Positions 30,054-39,052 of a stretch of 64,000 bases of DNA are shown here, one piece after another. The notes beneath the pieces are model-generated. The model saw only the letters and a program-made list of their open reading frames with translations, was not told the origin of the DNA and searched no databases. The stretch covers positions 1 through 64,000 of the forward strand of contig NZ_JALCZA010000008.1 of assembly GCF_022690765.1 (NCBI RefSeq). The letters run 5' to 3'. Made by a program: the position numbers and the translations under genes. Within the stretch, counting starts at the first letter, position 1; every line of letters begins with the position of its first letter. This DNA comes from Anaeromyxobacter oryzisoli (lineage in GTDB: Bacteria > Myxococcota > Myxococcia > Myxococcales > Anaeromyxobacteraceae).

Positions 30054-31550
30054 ATGCGGAGCTTCGTTGGAACGATCATCACGGGCGCTGCGCTCGTGAG
30101 CCTGGCGCTCCCGCCGTCGGCGAAGGCGGCGGACGAGGCCAAGCCCCAGGACCTGCAGCAGAAGGTGGACGCGCTCACGAAGGAAGTGAACGCGCTCAAG
30201 GCGCAGACCAAGAAGGTCGAGGACAAGTCGATCGGCAAGTGGCTCACGATCGGCGGAGACTACCGGTTCCGGCTCGACTCGCTGCGCGGCACCGTCCCCG
30301 ACTACTTCCAGTTCATGGGCCCCGGGGCCATGCCGCAGGCGACGCCCGGGTACCACCCGAACAACGACACGCTCATGACCAACCGCTTCGGCCTGAACCT
30401 CAAGGCCAAGGCGACGCAGGACGTGACGGTCTCGACGCGCCTCCTCATGTACAAGACGTACGGCATGGAGACCGCCAACGCCACGAACGCCGGCTTCTTC
30501 GCGGACCGGTCCTCCATCCTCGACGGCACGATCGGCCACGTCCCGAGCGACAACACGCTCCGCGTGGACCAGGTGTTCGCGACCTGGAGCAACATCGGCG
30601 AGCAGCCGTTCTGGATCTCCATCGGCCGCCGTCCCTCGACGGGCGGGTCGCCGACCCACCTCCGGCAGGACAACGAGCGCCCCGGTAACGGCGGCGTCCC
30701 GGGCCTGCTGGTGGACTACGCCTTCGACGGCGCGACGATCGGCTACGCCCCCGACATCAGCTTCCTCCCCGGCGCGTACACGAAGCTCTGCGCCGGCCGG
30801 GGCTTCGAGGCGGGCTACAACCACACGGGCATGGGCGCGAACAGCCTGAACGACACCGACATGGTCGGCCTCCAGGTCGTGCCGGTGGACATCGACCCGA
30901 TCCGGATCGACTTCCAGTACAACCGCGGGTTCAACATCTTCGACAACCCGAACGCCGTCGGGAACGAGCTCGGCGACATCGACTGGTACGGCGTCGGCCT
31001 CCTCAGCGCGCTCAAGGACTTCGGCCCCGGCACGCTCAACGCCTTCGCCAGCGTCGGCGTGAGCATCACGCACCCGAACGGCAAGCAGGCGCTGGTCGCC
31101 GGCCCGGGCTCGCCGGAGTCGGGCGCCGGCCTGATGGCGAACGCGGGTGACTTCCACGATCGCACCGGCTACGCCGGCTACGCCGGGATCCGCTACGACC
31201 TGCCGAGCGCCACGAAGATCGGCCTCGAGTACAACCACGGGTCCAAGTACTGGATCCCGTTCGACCCGGCCTCGGACGACATGTGGACGGCCAAGCTCGG
31301 GGCGCGCGGCAACGTCTACGAGGCGTACCTCATCCAGGAGCTGCCGCTCGCGCCGATCTCCTCGTTCGTGAGCAAGGCGTTCTTCAAGCTCGGCTACCAG
31401 TACTACGACTTCGATTACACCGGCAGCAACAACTGGGTCGGCGCGCCCGTGAAGATCTCGCAGCTCACGGCGAGCCCGATGAACGCCCAGATGTTCCCGC
31501 CGCTGAAGTCCGCGCAGGACATCTACGGGACGTTCGAGGTGAAGTTCTAG
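30054..31550 (+). CDS. DUF3373-like outer-membrane beta-barrel protein
   Basis: A 498-residue exported protein. It has a signal peptide (about 1-26), a coiled-coil of about 30 residues (LQQKVDALTKEVNALKAQ) and then a long beta-rich part that begins WLTIGGDYRFRLDS and ends in an aromatic strand with C-terminal Phe (GTFEVKF), the mark of outer-membrane barrels. The pattern fits DUF3373 porin-like proteins, often found beside multiheme cytochromes in metal-reducing Deltaproteobacteria and Myxococcota. The ATG has a strong AGGAGGAG site. With the small exported protein and the octaheme cytochrome downstream it may form an electron-transfer or solute route; that is inference. Confidence 0.72.
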   Translation: MRSFVGTIITGAALVSLALPPSAKAADEAKPQDLQQKVDALTKEVNALKAQTKKVEDKSIGKWLTIGGDYRFRLDSLRGTVPDYFQFMGPGAMPQATPGYHPNNDTLMTNRFGLNLKAKATQDVTVSTRLLMYKTYGMETANATNAGFFADRSSILDGTIGHVPSDNTLRVDQVFATWSNIGEQPFWISIGRRPSTGGSPTHLRQDNERPGNGGVPGLLVDYAFDGATIGYAPDISFLPGAYTKLCAGRGFEAGYNHTGMGANSLNDTDMVGLQVVPVDIDPIRIDFQYNRGFNIFDNPNAVGNELGDIDWYGVGLLSALKDFGPGTLNAFASVGVSITHPNGKQALVAGPGSPESGAGLMANAGDFHDRTGYAGYAGIRYDLPSATKIGLEYNHGSKYWIPFDPASDDMWTAKLGARGNVYEAYLIQELPLAPISSFVSKAFFKLGYQYYDFDYTGSNNWVGAPVKISQLTASPMNAQMFPPLKSAQDIYGTFEVKF

Positions 31551-31559
31551 CAGGGGCGC

Positions 31560-31587
31560 GGCGAGGGGGTGACGGCACTCCCTCGCC
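31560..31587 (+). terminator. Hairpin after the porin gene
   Basis: GGCGAGGG pairs with CCCTCGCC across a 12-base loop, starting 10 bases after the porin stop. There is no T-run, so it may only weaken transcription into the next gene or protect the mRNA 3' end. Confidence 0.5.
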
Positions 31588-31671
31588 ACGCCGGTTCCAC
31601 CGCGCCGCGTGCCACGGGCGGGTCACGACTCTTCCGATGGTCGCAGTCGCTTCAGACAAGGAGAGGCAATC

Positions 31672-32007
31672 ATGAAGAAGCCAGCTTCAATCATGCTCGT
31701 GGTCGCGCGCATGCTCGTCGTCGCCCTGATGCTCGTCGGGATCGCCGGCAAGGCCAGCGCCGCCGAGACGAAGATGGTCGGCGTGATCACCCAGATCGAG
31801 ATCTCGGGCAAGGACGCCAAGGTCGCCACGGCCACCCTGAAGGACAACAAGACGGGCGAGGCCGTGGTCATCACCGTCCAGGACGACCTGACCCTCGACA
31901 AGTTCAAGGATCACCGCATCGTCGAGGGCGACGAGATCCGGTGCAAGTACGAGGCGAAGGACGGGAAGAACGTCAGCACGTACTTCCGCAAGACCGCCGG
32001 CTGCTAG
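31672..32007 (+). CDS. Small exported protein of unknown function
   Basis: A 111-residue protein with a signal peptide (about 1-30, ending near GKASA|AE). The mature part of about 80 residues is lysine/aspartate-rich and predicted beta (GVITQIEISGKDAKVATATL), and ends in a lone Cys (KTAGC). The pattern suggests a small periplasmic beta-barrel such as an OB fold, but no family is recognised. The ATG is chosen for its GGAGAGG ribosome site and signal peptide. It sits between the porin and the octaheme cytochrome genes. Confidence 0.7.
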   Translation: MKKPASIMLVVARMLVVALMLVGIAGKASAAETKMVGVITQIEISGKDAKVATATLKDNKTGEAVVITVQDDLTLDKFKDHRIVEGDEIRCKYEAKDGKNVSTYFRKTAGC

Positions 32008-32034
32008 CCGAAACGGCTCCGGCGTAATCCATCT

Positions 32035-32102
32035 GCTCCCCCGGGCGGAACAGGCCGAGCGCTCCGCTCGAGCCCGTTTCGGCCGGGGGAGCTTTCATTT
32101 TC
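32035..32102 (+). terminator. Rho-independent-type terminator
   Basis: GCTCCCCCGG (32035-32044) pairs with CCGGGGGAGC (32083-32092), with further pairing inside, followed by TTTCATTTTC. The T-rich tail is striking in such GC-rich DNA. It should end the porin/small-protein transcript just before the cytochrome gene. Confidence 0.75.
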
Positions 32103-32116
32103 GGGGAGGAGCACCC

Positions 32117-33493
32117 ATGAGACGTTCGGCACTCGTCGGATCGATGCTCTTCGCGCTCCTGCAGGCGACGAGCGCGCGCGCGGAGCATCCCGGCAAGAGC
32201 GAGATCGAGAAGTCCGGCTACGCGGGGCCGTCCACCTGCGAGCGTTGCCACCCCGGCAAGGCGAAGGAGTTCCTCGGCACGGTCCACTGGAAGCACGCCT
32301 CCAGGGTGGACAACGTGGAGCACCTGGATCCCAAAGCCGAGTACGGGATGAAGAACCGCATCTACACGATGTGCAACGGCAACGACGTCGTGAACGACCT
32401 GAAGGAGACGCCGAAGAACGCCGCCGGGAAGTCCAAGTTCACCGGGTGCAACACCTGCCACCCGGGCAACCACCTGAGCGACGTGGGGAGCACCGGCCCC
32501 GAGGCGGAGGCGGCGGTGGACTGCCTCGTCTGCCACTCCACCGACTACGACTTCCGGCAGCGGAAGCCGCACCTCGACGACCGGGGCCGCGTGGTCATGG
32601 GGCAGGACCGGAGCACCAAGGCGGCGCTGTCCATCGGCAAGCCGACGGTGAAGAACTGCATGACGTGCCACGAGGCGGCCGGCGGCGGCGTCCTCGTGAA
32701 GCGCGGCTTCGCCTTCAACAAGGACACGGACGCCCACGCGGCGAAGGGGATGGTGTGCGTGGACTGCCACGCGGCCAAGAACCACAAGATGCCGACGGGC
32801 TACGACCCGAACAACTGGGCGAACGACGGCGTGCGGCTGTCCTGCGCCGGCTGCCACGGCGAGAAGCCGCACAAGCTCGCCGCCTACAACGATCACACCG
32901 CCCGGATCGCCTGCCAGACGTGCCACATCCCGCGGACCGGCGGCGCCGTGGCGAAGGACTTCACCGTCTGGGAGCGGGGCGCGGACGGGTACTACGAGCC
33001 GACCACGCTGAAGAAGGAGGCCAACGAGACCGCCCCGGTCTACGCCTGGTACGACAAGACCGTCCGGAACGAGCCGCACTTCATCGGCCCGCACGGGAGC
33101 CGCAAGGACGGGAAGAGCAAGCTCTACCCCTTCAAGATCTACATGGGGAAGGCGTTCTACGACAGGAAGACGGGGCAGCTCCTGTCCATGGACTTCGCGC
33201 CGCCGATGGCGACCGGCGACACGCGCGCCGGCGTCGAGTCGGCCGCGCGGACGCTCGGCATGAAGAACCCGGCGCAGGTCGCGAAGGACGCCGTCCCCGG
33301 GTGGCAGACCATCTACTTCGGCAGCGACCACCTGGTCACGCGCTCGAAGGCCCTGAACTGCATCAACTGCCACGGCGTCAACGGCGTGCTCGACTTCAAG
33401 GCGCTCGGGTACTCCCACGCCGAGGCCCGGAAGCTGACGAACCCGGAGATCTACTTCAAGCAGCTCGTCCAGCAGCAGAAGGAAGAGTGGTGA
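32117..33493 (+). CDS. Octaheme c-type cytochrome, OTR-like
   Basis: A 458-residue periplasmic protein with a signal peptide (about 1-22) and eight CxxCH sites: CERCH, CNTCH, CLVCH, CMTCH, CVDCH, CAGCH, CQTCH, CINCH. The CERCHPGKAKEFLGTVHWKH start and the IGKPTVKNCMTCHEAAGGGVLVK region resemble the octaheme tetrathionate reductase (OTR) family of Shewanella. Members reduce tetrathionate, nitrite or hydroxylamine in vitro; the physiological substrate is unclear. It has its own ribosome site (GGGGAGGAG) after a terminator and a strong hairpin after its stop. The nearby nitrate and NO reductases make a nitrogen-oxide substrate plausible, but this is inference. Confidence 0.8.
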   Translation: MRRSALVGSMLFALLQATSARAEHPGKSEIEKSGYAGPSTCERCHPGKAKEFLGTVHWKHASRVDNVEHLDPKAEYGMKNRIYTMCNGNDVVNDLKETPKNAAGKSKFTGCNTCHPGNHLSDVGSTGPEAEAAVDCLVCHSTDYDFRQRKPHLDDRGRVVMGQDRSTKAALSIGKPTVKNCMTCHEAAGGGVLVKRGFAFNKDTDAHAAKGMVCVDCHAAKNHKMPTGYDPNNWANDGVRLSCAGCHGEKPHKLAAYNDHTARIACQTCHIPRTGGAVAKDFTVWERGADGYYEPTTLKKEANETAPVYAWYDKTVRNEPHFIGPHGSRKDGKSKLYPFKIYMGKAFYDRKTGQLLSMDFAPPMATGDTRAGVESAARTLGMKNPAQVAKDAVPGWQTIYFGSDHLVTRSKALNCINCHGVNGVLDFKALGYSHAEARKLTNPEIYFKQLVQQQKEEW

Positions 33494-33832
33494 TCCCCCT
33501 CCCGGCGATCCTCGCGGGGTGAGCTCCTTCACCCTTCGTGTCCGAGGCGACGCCACCTCGGACACGAGGGGCGTCGTTCCTCCCGACGCCTCGGCCGGCG
33601 TCGGTCGCGGTCGCGACGGCCCAGCTGTAGCGCCCGGCGCGCCGCTGCCCGTGCCGTGCCCGTGGCCGGCCGCTCGAGCGGGCCATCCGCCACCTGCTCG
33701 CAGCGCGGCCACGCCCTCGCCCGCTGGAACCCCGCGCGAGGTCTTCCTGCGCTCCCTCCGCCCGTTAAGTTCCTCGCGCCCGCCGCGCGCGCGTCGTCGC
33801 AGGCTCGCGGGCTTCACGGGGAGGAACGCCTC
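33494..33832. other. Intergenic region after the octaheme cytochrome gene
   Basis: A 339-base gap. Apart from the strong hairpin at 33532-33571 and the ribosome site GGGGAGGA just before 33833, I see no gene or clear promoter. Confidence 0.5.
33532..33571. terminator. Long perfect hairpin after cytochrome gene
   Basis: A 16-bp stem (CCCTTCGTGTCCGAGG with CCTCGGACACGAGGGG, one G-T pair) with an 8-base loop begins 39 bases after the cytochrome stop. It lacks a T-run but is the strongest hairpin in the area, so a termination or mRNA-stabilising role is likely. Confidence 0.6.
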
Positions 33833-34312
33833 ATGATGACGTCGAAGCTCCTCGCCTCGAGCGCCGTGGCGCTCTCGCTGCTCCATGCGCCGGCCGGCCT
33901 CGGCCAGCCCCGGACGGACGCCCAGGTCGCCCCGGCCGGCGACGCCCGCCGGCAGATCGCGGCCCTCATGAACCAGGTCCAACAGGCGCGGTTGAAGGGG
34001 GACGCCCGCTTCTTCGAGCAGTACGTGACGGACGACTACCTCGGCATCCACGGCGACGGCGCGACCGAGACGAAGGCCCAGCTCGTCGACAACGTGAGGT
34101 CGGGCGCGCTCAAGTACGAGAAGTACGACATGCGCGAGATGAGCATTCGCACGTACGGAGACGCCGCCGTCGCCAACACGCTGGTCGCGGTGAAGGCGAT
34201 CGAGGCGAACGGGAAGCACGTCGCGGGGGATTACCGCACGACCTGGGTCTGGGTGAAGCGCGGCGATGCCTGGCGGTCGGCCGCGTTCCAGGCCACGCGA
34301 ATCGTGCCCTGA
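33833..34312 (+). CDS. Exported NTF2-like / SnoaL-type protein
   Basis: A 159-residue protein with a signal peptide (about 1-24). The mature part has an NTF2-like (DUF4440/SnoaL) cone-fold pattern: a first helix ending in KGDARFFEQYVTDDYLGI, a hydrophobic TWVWVKRGDAWR strand, and a final AAFQATRI. Such domains bind small molecules or act as isomerase-like or steric modules; no catalytic role can be assigned. It has a good GGGGAGGA ribosome site and stands alone. Confidence 0.7.
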   Translation: MMTSKLLASSAVALSLLHAPAGLGQPRTDAQVAPAGDARRQIAALMNQVQQARLKGDARFFEQYVTDDYLGIHGDGATETKAQLVDNVRSGALKYEKYDMREMSIRTYGDAAVANTLVAVKAIEANGKHVAGDYRTTWVWVKRGDAWRSAAFQATRIVP

Positions 34313-34452
34313 GGCGAGGGGGCGGGGGGCGCCAGGACGCCGTACGCGATCCGCGTGGCGGCGCTTCTCCGCGGCTCGCGCCCCTTCGCCGCTCGGGAGC
34401 TGTCGTGTGATGATCGGTGCTGCGACTCGCGTGCGCCGCAGCCGACGCACGA

Positions 34453-34848
34453 TCACGCCGTCGGACGGCGTATGACGGAGACGCTCGCGATCAGCAGGAC
34501 GACACCGCCGGCGGTCACCGCGAGGAGGACGCCCATCGAGATCGGGCTGCGGAACTCGGACCGTCCGAGGAGCAGGAACGCGCCGTGCGCCGCGCCCGCG
34601 AACAGCGCTCCGCCGGCCACCACGAAGGACATCCAGGTCCCGGCGCGGGTCCCGGTGTGCACCTGACCGTACCCCCAGAACAGGAGCAAGAAGATCCCGA
34701 CGTGCAGCAACAGGAACAGGCCGACTCCGCCGGGGATGCGGAAGAGGTCCCACTCGCGCCAGTAGCCCGAGTCCACCTCGTGTGTCGCGAGGAGGGCCGC
34801 GGTGGCCAGGAACGACCGACTCAGCAGGCGGTGCGGCGCGACCGTCAT
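34453..34848 (-). CDS. Small four-helix membrane protein
   Basis: A 131-residue membrane protein with about four hydrophobic segments and a charged HEVDSGYWREWDLF motif near the start, between the first two segments. I do not recognise a characterised family with confidence. It lies 122 bases downstream of the DUF885-like peptidase gene on the same strand. Confidence 0.6.
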   Translation of the reverse strand: MTVAPHRLLSRSFLATAALLATHEVDSGYWREWDLFRIPGGVGLFLLLHVGIFLLLFWGYGQVHTGTRAGTWMSFVVAGGALFAGAAHGAFLLLGRSEFRSPISMGVLLAVTAGGVVLLIASVSVIRRPTA

Positions 34849-34970
34849 GGCTGTCTCCGATCCGGGAGCGCGGGGTCCGGCTCGCAGAGAGGGCTCTGGC
34901 GTTGGGGGCGCGTCCACCCCGGAGCACCGCCATCGCGATGTAGAGCAGCGCTCGCCTCGCGCCATTCTCC

Positions 34971-36302
34971 TCAGAGTACGCGGTCGATGGTCACCACGTC
35001 CACCAGGCCGAGCACCTGGTACAGCGCGGGGATCACCCTCTCCGGCGGGTGGCGCCGCCGGAGCTCGGCCACCTTCTCGGTGCCGGCGCGGTAACACGGT
35101 AGGTACATGCGCCCGTTGAGCGGATGGCGGCCCCAGGCGCCGGAGAGCTTCTCGGCGCGCTCCTCGGAGCACAGGTACTCGCCGCGGAGCACCCGGGCGA
35201 CCTCGTCCTGCGGGCGCCGCTCCTCCCAGGTGAGCCACGACGACTGGTTCTTCGCGTCGTCCTGGAGGAGCGCCAGCAGCGTGCCGATCTGCAGATCGAC
35301 GTCGGGCAGCTCCGCGACCTCCTTCGCGCCGAACGCCATCAGGATGGCGTTGTTGGCGAGCCCCTCGGAGAGCGCCGCGCCCCGCGTGTTCATGGTGAGC
35401 ACGGTGCCCTCGAACTCGAGCTTCCCCTGCACGTACAAGGCCTGGGCGAGCGCGAAGTTGGTCACGTGACCGGGGATCACCTCGTGGGAGACGAGCTGCA
35501 CGAGCTCCGGCACCGAGATCTCGAGCGCGGCGTTGATCTCGTAGGTGGCCTCGTAGCGCGGCGAGCCGTCGGGGTTCCGCGCCCGGCCGACGTAGTTCAT
35601 CGAGCCGGAGAACCAGGCGTCCTCGACGAGCAGGAACTCGATGTTCGCGCGCGGGACCGCGTGGAGGGCGGCGGGGAGGTACGGCACCACGTGCCGGCGG
35701 GTGCCCTCCTCGAGCTGGGCGATGAAGCCGTCGGCGAGGAGCTTGATCGCCTTGCGCGGGACGAGCCGCTCGCGCCGCCAGGCATCGACCGCCGCCAGGA
35801 GCCGCTCCGGCTCGGCCGGGACGCGGAGCAGCTCCGCGAGGCGCTGCCGCTTCGGCTCCGGCCTCGACGGCTCGGGGGGCGTCCCGGTCGAGCAGATCAC
35901 GCAACGCTCGTAAGGCACCTTCGGTCCGCGCCCGCGCAGCTCCTCGACGAGCTCCCACATGACGTGGAGGCACTCGCCCTCTCCGGAGAGGTAGGCGCCG
36001 CGCAGGCCGCCGAGCGCGCGCCCGCGCGCGGTCAGCTCCTCGATCGCGGCCGGCACGTCCACCGCCGCGAGGTACGCGTCGATCGCGGCCTGGTCCGACG
36101 ACGGCGCGGTGACGCCGCCCGCCTCGCGCAGCCTCGCCGCCGCGGGGTGCGTGTACGCCTCGGGGAGCGGCTCGTCGGAGAACCAGGAGTCGGCGATGTA
36201 CCGGCCCGTCCCCGACGGGTTCATCACGTCGCCTCCCCAGAGCGTGTCGATCCCCAGGATGGCGGTCGCGACGGTCCTCGCCAGCTTGGCCTCGTCCGGC
36301 AT
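34971..36302 (-). CDS. DUF885-like zinc metallopeptidase
   Basis: A 443-residue protein without a signal peptide. A SHEVIPGH motif near residue 278 gives the HExxPGH zinc site typical of DUF885-type gluzincin-like peptidases. A later ALSEGLANN segment places the Glu expected as third ligand in related enzymes. The rest of the chain is largely helical and does not match a better-known peptidase. The ATG at 36302 is chosen because GGAGG lies about 8 bases upstream; an earlier in-frame ATG at 36332 is less likely. Its substrate is unknown; it probably acts in the cytoplasm. Confidence 0.65.
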   Translation of the reverse strand: MPDEAKLARTVATAILGIDTLWGGDVMNPSGTGRYIADSWFSDEPLPEAYTHPAAARLREAGGVTAPSSDQAAIDAYLAAVDVPAAIEELTARGRALGGLRGAYLSGEGECLHVMWELVEELRGRGPKVPYERCVICSTGTPPEPSRPEPKRQRLAELLRVPAEPERLLAAVDAWRRERLVPRKAIKLLADGFIAQLEEGTRRHVVPYLPAALHAVPRANIEFLLVEDAWFSGSMNYVGRARNPDGSPRYEATYEINAALEISVPELVQLVSHEVIPGHVTNFALAQALYVQGKLEFEGTVLTMNTRGAALSEGLANNAILMAFGAKEVAELPDVDLQIGTLLALLQDDAKNQSSWLTWEERRPQDEVARVLRGEYLCSEERAEKLSGAWGRHPLNGRMYLPCYRAGTEKVAELRRRHPPERVIPALYQVLGLVDVVTIDRVL

Positions 36303-36573
36303 GAGCAGCCTCCGTTCCTTGCGGCGGACCATAGCACCGGCGCGTCTCCCGCTCGCGCAGGACCGTCCCGCTGGCACCCGGGACACCGCAGCAGCGCAGC
36401 CCCAGCTTCGCCCGCGCGCGCGAGCGGCGTGCGCCGCAGGAGCTGGACGCGAGCGGGGCGCCTCCTGGCGTGGCTCAAGCCTTCCAGGGCTGTCCCCGAG
36501 GGCCGTCCCCGAGCGACCGGTCGACGGCACCTCCGACCGGCGCTCGAATGGCGTCATCCGGCGGGGGGATCGC

Positions 36574-37296
36574 ATGACCGAACGCTCGGCGAAGCTCGTG
36601 TTCTGGGCGGGGACGCTCGTGTCGCTCGTCCTGTTCCTCGCCATGACCGCGGACACGCACCGCCACTTCGCCGCGCTCACCCACGCGGATCGTCTGGACG
36701 AGCGCGTCGTCGCGGGGAAGCGCGCCTTCGAGCTGCGCAACTGCAACGACTGCCACACCATCCTGGGCTTCGGGGCCTACTACGCCCCGGACCTCACGCG
36801 CGCGTACGCCCGCGTGGGCGAGGAGACGATCCGGTCGCGCCTGGAGCGCCCGGCCCAGGTGCTCGCCTCGTCGTGGCGGAAGATGCCGCAGCAGCACCTC
36901 TCCGCTCCCGAGGTGGAGGCCATCGCCGCGTTCCTGCGCTGGGTCTCCGAGATCGACAACCACGACTGGCCCCCGCAGGACTCCGAGGCCCGCTGGCGTG
37001 CCTCCACCCGCCGGCTGCTCGCGACCGCCGCGCTCTCGCCGGGCGCCGCGCTCGTCCAGCAGGGGGGCTGCCTCGGGTGCCACGCGCTCGGCGAGTCCGG
37101 CGGGCGCGTCGGGCCGAGGCTCGAGTGGATCGGCGCGCGCCGCGACGCGCCCTGGATCGCGGCGTACCTCGCGGACCCGCAGCGCTTCACCCCGGGGACG
37201 TCGATGCCGGCGCTCGGCGACGTCCCGGCCGCGCAGCGCGAGGTGATCGCCGAGTTCCTCGTGAGCCTCGCCCCCATCCGCGGGAGGGAGCCGTGA
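36574..37296 (+). CDS. norC: NorC with an additional C-terminal cytochrome c domain
   Basis: A 240-residue membrane-anchored cytochrome c. The N-terminal part is classical NorC: one membrane segment (about 8-26), then CNDCHTILGFGAYYAPDLT with the first heme c. Unlike the usual single-heme NorC of about 150 residues, it continues into a second cytochrome domain with CLGCH near residue 165 and a likely Met ligand (GTSMPALGD). It would pass electrons to NorB for NO reduction to N2O in the periplasm. The GGGGGG-rich ribosome site is 4 bases from the ATG, and the stop overlaps norB (GTGA). Confidence 0.9.
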   Translation: MTERSAKLVFWAGTLVSLVLFLAMTADTHRHFAALTHADRLDERVVAGKRAFELRNCNDCHTILGFGAYYAPDLTRAYARVGEETIRSRLERPAQVLASSWRKMPQQHLSAPEVEAIAAFLRWVSEIDNHDWPPQDSEARWRASTRRLLATAALSPGAALVQQGGCLGCHALGESGGRVGPRLEWIGARRDAPWIAAYLADPQRFTPGTSMPALGDVPAAQREVIAEFLVSLAPIRGREP

Positions 37297-38624
37297 CCTA
37301 TCGGAGCCAGCGGGTGGCCTATCCGTACTTCGTCGTCGCGCTCCTGCTGTTCGGGCTGCAGCTCGTGCTCGGGCTGTGGCTCGCGTTCAACTACTGGTTC
37401 ACGTTGCCACAGGCGATCGTGGACGTCTTCCCGTTCTCGACCGCGCGCGCGATGCACACGAACCTGCTCGTGCTCTGGCTGCTCCTCGGGTTCATGGGCG
37501 CGACGTACTACGCGATCCCGGAGGAGACCCAGTCCGAGCTCGCCTGGCCGAGGCTCGCGCTCGCGCAGCTCGTCCTCCTCGCCGGCACCGGCGTCGTGGC
37601 GCTCGTCGGGTTCCTCTTCGGCTGGACGCAGGGGCGGCCGCTGCTCGAGATCCCGCGCCCGCTCGACGTGCTCGTCGTCGTCGGCGCGCTGATGTTCCTC
37701 GCGAACGTCGGCGCGACCGTCCTCCGGGCGCGTCGGTTCACCGCGACCCAGGGGAGCCTCCTCGCCGGCCTCACGTTCCTCGCGCTGCTCTACCTGGTGG
37801 GCATCCCGTTCTACAGGAACCTCGCCGTGGACTGGTATTACTGGTGGTGGGTCGTCCACCTCTGGGTCGAAGGGGCCTGGGAGCTCGTCGCCGCGGCGCT
37901 CGTCGCGTTCCTGATCATCCAGCTCACGGGGATCGAGCGCCGGGTGGTCGAGAAGTGGCTCTACGTCGAGCTCGGGCTCTTCCTCTTCACCGGCATCGTC
38001 GGGACCGGCCACCACTATTACTGGCTCGGCGCGCCCAGGTACTGGCTGGTGGCCGGCGGCGTCTTCTCGGCGCTCGAGCCGCTCCCGATCGCGTTGATGC
38101 TGGTCGACACCTGGCGGCACATGCGCGCGAGCCGTCGGCCGCTCAGGCCGCGCCTCACGTGGGTCTTCCTCTTCGGCATGGCGGTGCTCCACTTCGTCGG
38201 CGCGGGCGCCTTCGGCTTCGCGCACACGCTCCCGCAGATCAACTACTACACGCACGGGAGCCAGGTGACCGTCTCGCACGGACACCTGGCGTTCTACGGA
38301 GCGTACGTGCTGGTCAACCTGAGCTTCTTCTACTTCGCCGTGCCGCGCCTCCGGCGCTTCCCGACCGACGAGTACCGCTCGGCCCTCGGCCACTGGGGGT
38401 TCTGGATCGCGAGCGTGTCGCTCCTCGGGATGAGCCTCGCCTTCGCGGTGGCGGGCGTCCTGCAGGCCTACCTCGAGCGCGTGCAGGGACAGGCCTTCAT
38501 GGTGGCCCAGGCGCCGATGCGCTTCTGGATGCTCGCCGCCTTCCTGCACGGGCTGGGCGTGCTCGTCGGCGGGTCGATGATCATCGGGCACCTGCTGACG
38601 CTGAAGCCCGCGCCGGCGGCGTGA
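37293..38624 (+). CDS. norB: Nitric oxide reductase catalytic subunit
   Basis: A 443-residue protein with about 12 membrane segments, the NorB member of the heme-copper oxidase superfamily. Heme and non-heme iron ligands are visible: HTNLLVLWLL near residue 51, HLWVEGAWEL (FeB His and active-site Glu) near 189, GTGHHYYW (two His) near 240, and HGHLAFYGAY near 329. The HLWVEG glutamate separates NO reductases from oxidases. No N-terminal quinol-oxidising extension exists, so it is cNor and depends on NorC. No norD/norQ genes follow in this window. Confidence 0.94.
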   Translation: MTYRSQRVAYPYFVVALLLFGLQLVLGLWLAFNYWFTLPQAIVDVFPFSTARAMHTNLLVLWLLLGFMGATYYAIPEETQSELAWPRLALAQLVLLAGTGVVALVGFLFGWTQGRPLLEIPRPLDVLVVVGALMFLANVGATVLRARRFTATQGSLLAGLTFLALLYLVGIPFYRNLAVDWYYWWWVVHLWVEGAWELVAAALVAFLIIQLTGIERRVVEKWLYVELGLFLFTGIVGTGHHYYWLGAPRYWLVAGGVFSALEPLPIALMLVDTWRHMRASRRPLRPRLTWVFLFGMAVLHFVGAGAFGFAHTLPQINYYTHGSQVTVSHGHLAFYGAYVLVNLSFFYFAVPRLRRFPTDEYRSALGHWGFWIASVSLLGMSLAFAVAGVLQAYLERVQGQAFMVAQAPMRFWMLAAFLHGLGVLVGGSMIIGHLLTLKPAPAA

Positions 38625-38755
38625 TCGCGCCGCCGCGGGGGCACGGGCCCGGGCGAGCCCCGTGACGGGCCGTCCCGCCACGAGCTCGGCCCCGCACGGA
38701 GCGCTCCTCGATCACGCCGGGCGGCCGGAGCGCGCCGCCCCTCGCCTCCCGGTCG

Positions 38756-39052
38756 TCAGGGGAGCGAGCCGACCACCTTCTTGAACTCCTCCTCGGTGAA
38801 GATCCGATGGGTCTCGGTGCGGACGTTGCCCTGGGCGCCGATGGCGAGGACCATCTTCGCGACCGCCTCGTCGTTCGGGGCCTCGAGGACGATCATCGTG
38901 TCGTGCGGGCTCCCCAGGATCGCGTAGAACTCACGCACCTCGCCGCCCATCTGGCGGATGATTTGCTTCGACGCATCGATGCGCTTCGGGCTCTCCTTGA
39001 TGCGCTGCATGCCCTGCGCGGTGTAGCCGAACAGCACCAGGTACGAGGCCAT
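38756..39052 (-). CDS. GYD-domain protein
   Basis: A 98-residue cytoplasmic protein matching the GYD domain: a first strand YLVLFGYTAQGMQRIKESPKR, then REFYAILGSPHDTMIVLEAPNDEA and an ending with FTEEEF. The dimeric alpha/beta ferredoxin-like fold is common, but no reaction is known. The ATG is preceded by GGAGGAAAT, a strong ribosome site. It converges with norB and is not part of that operon. Confidence 0.8.
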   Translation of the reverse strand: MASYLVLFGYTAQGMQRIKESPKRIDASKQIIRQMGGEVREFYAILGSPHDTMIVLEAPNDEAVAKMVLAIGAQGNVRTETHRIFTEEEFKKVVGSLP

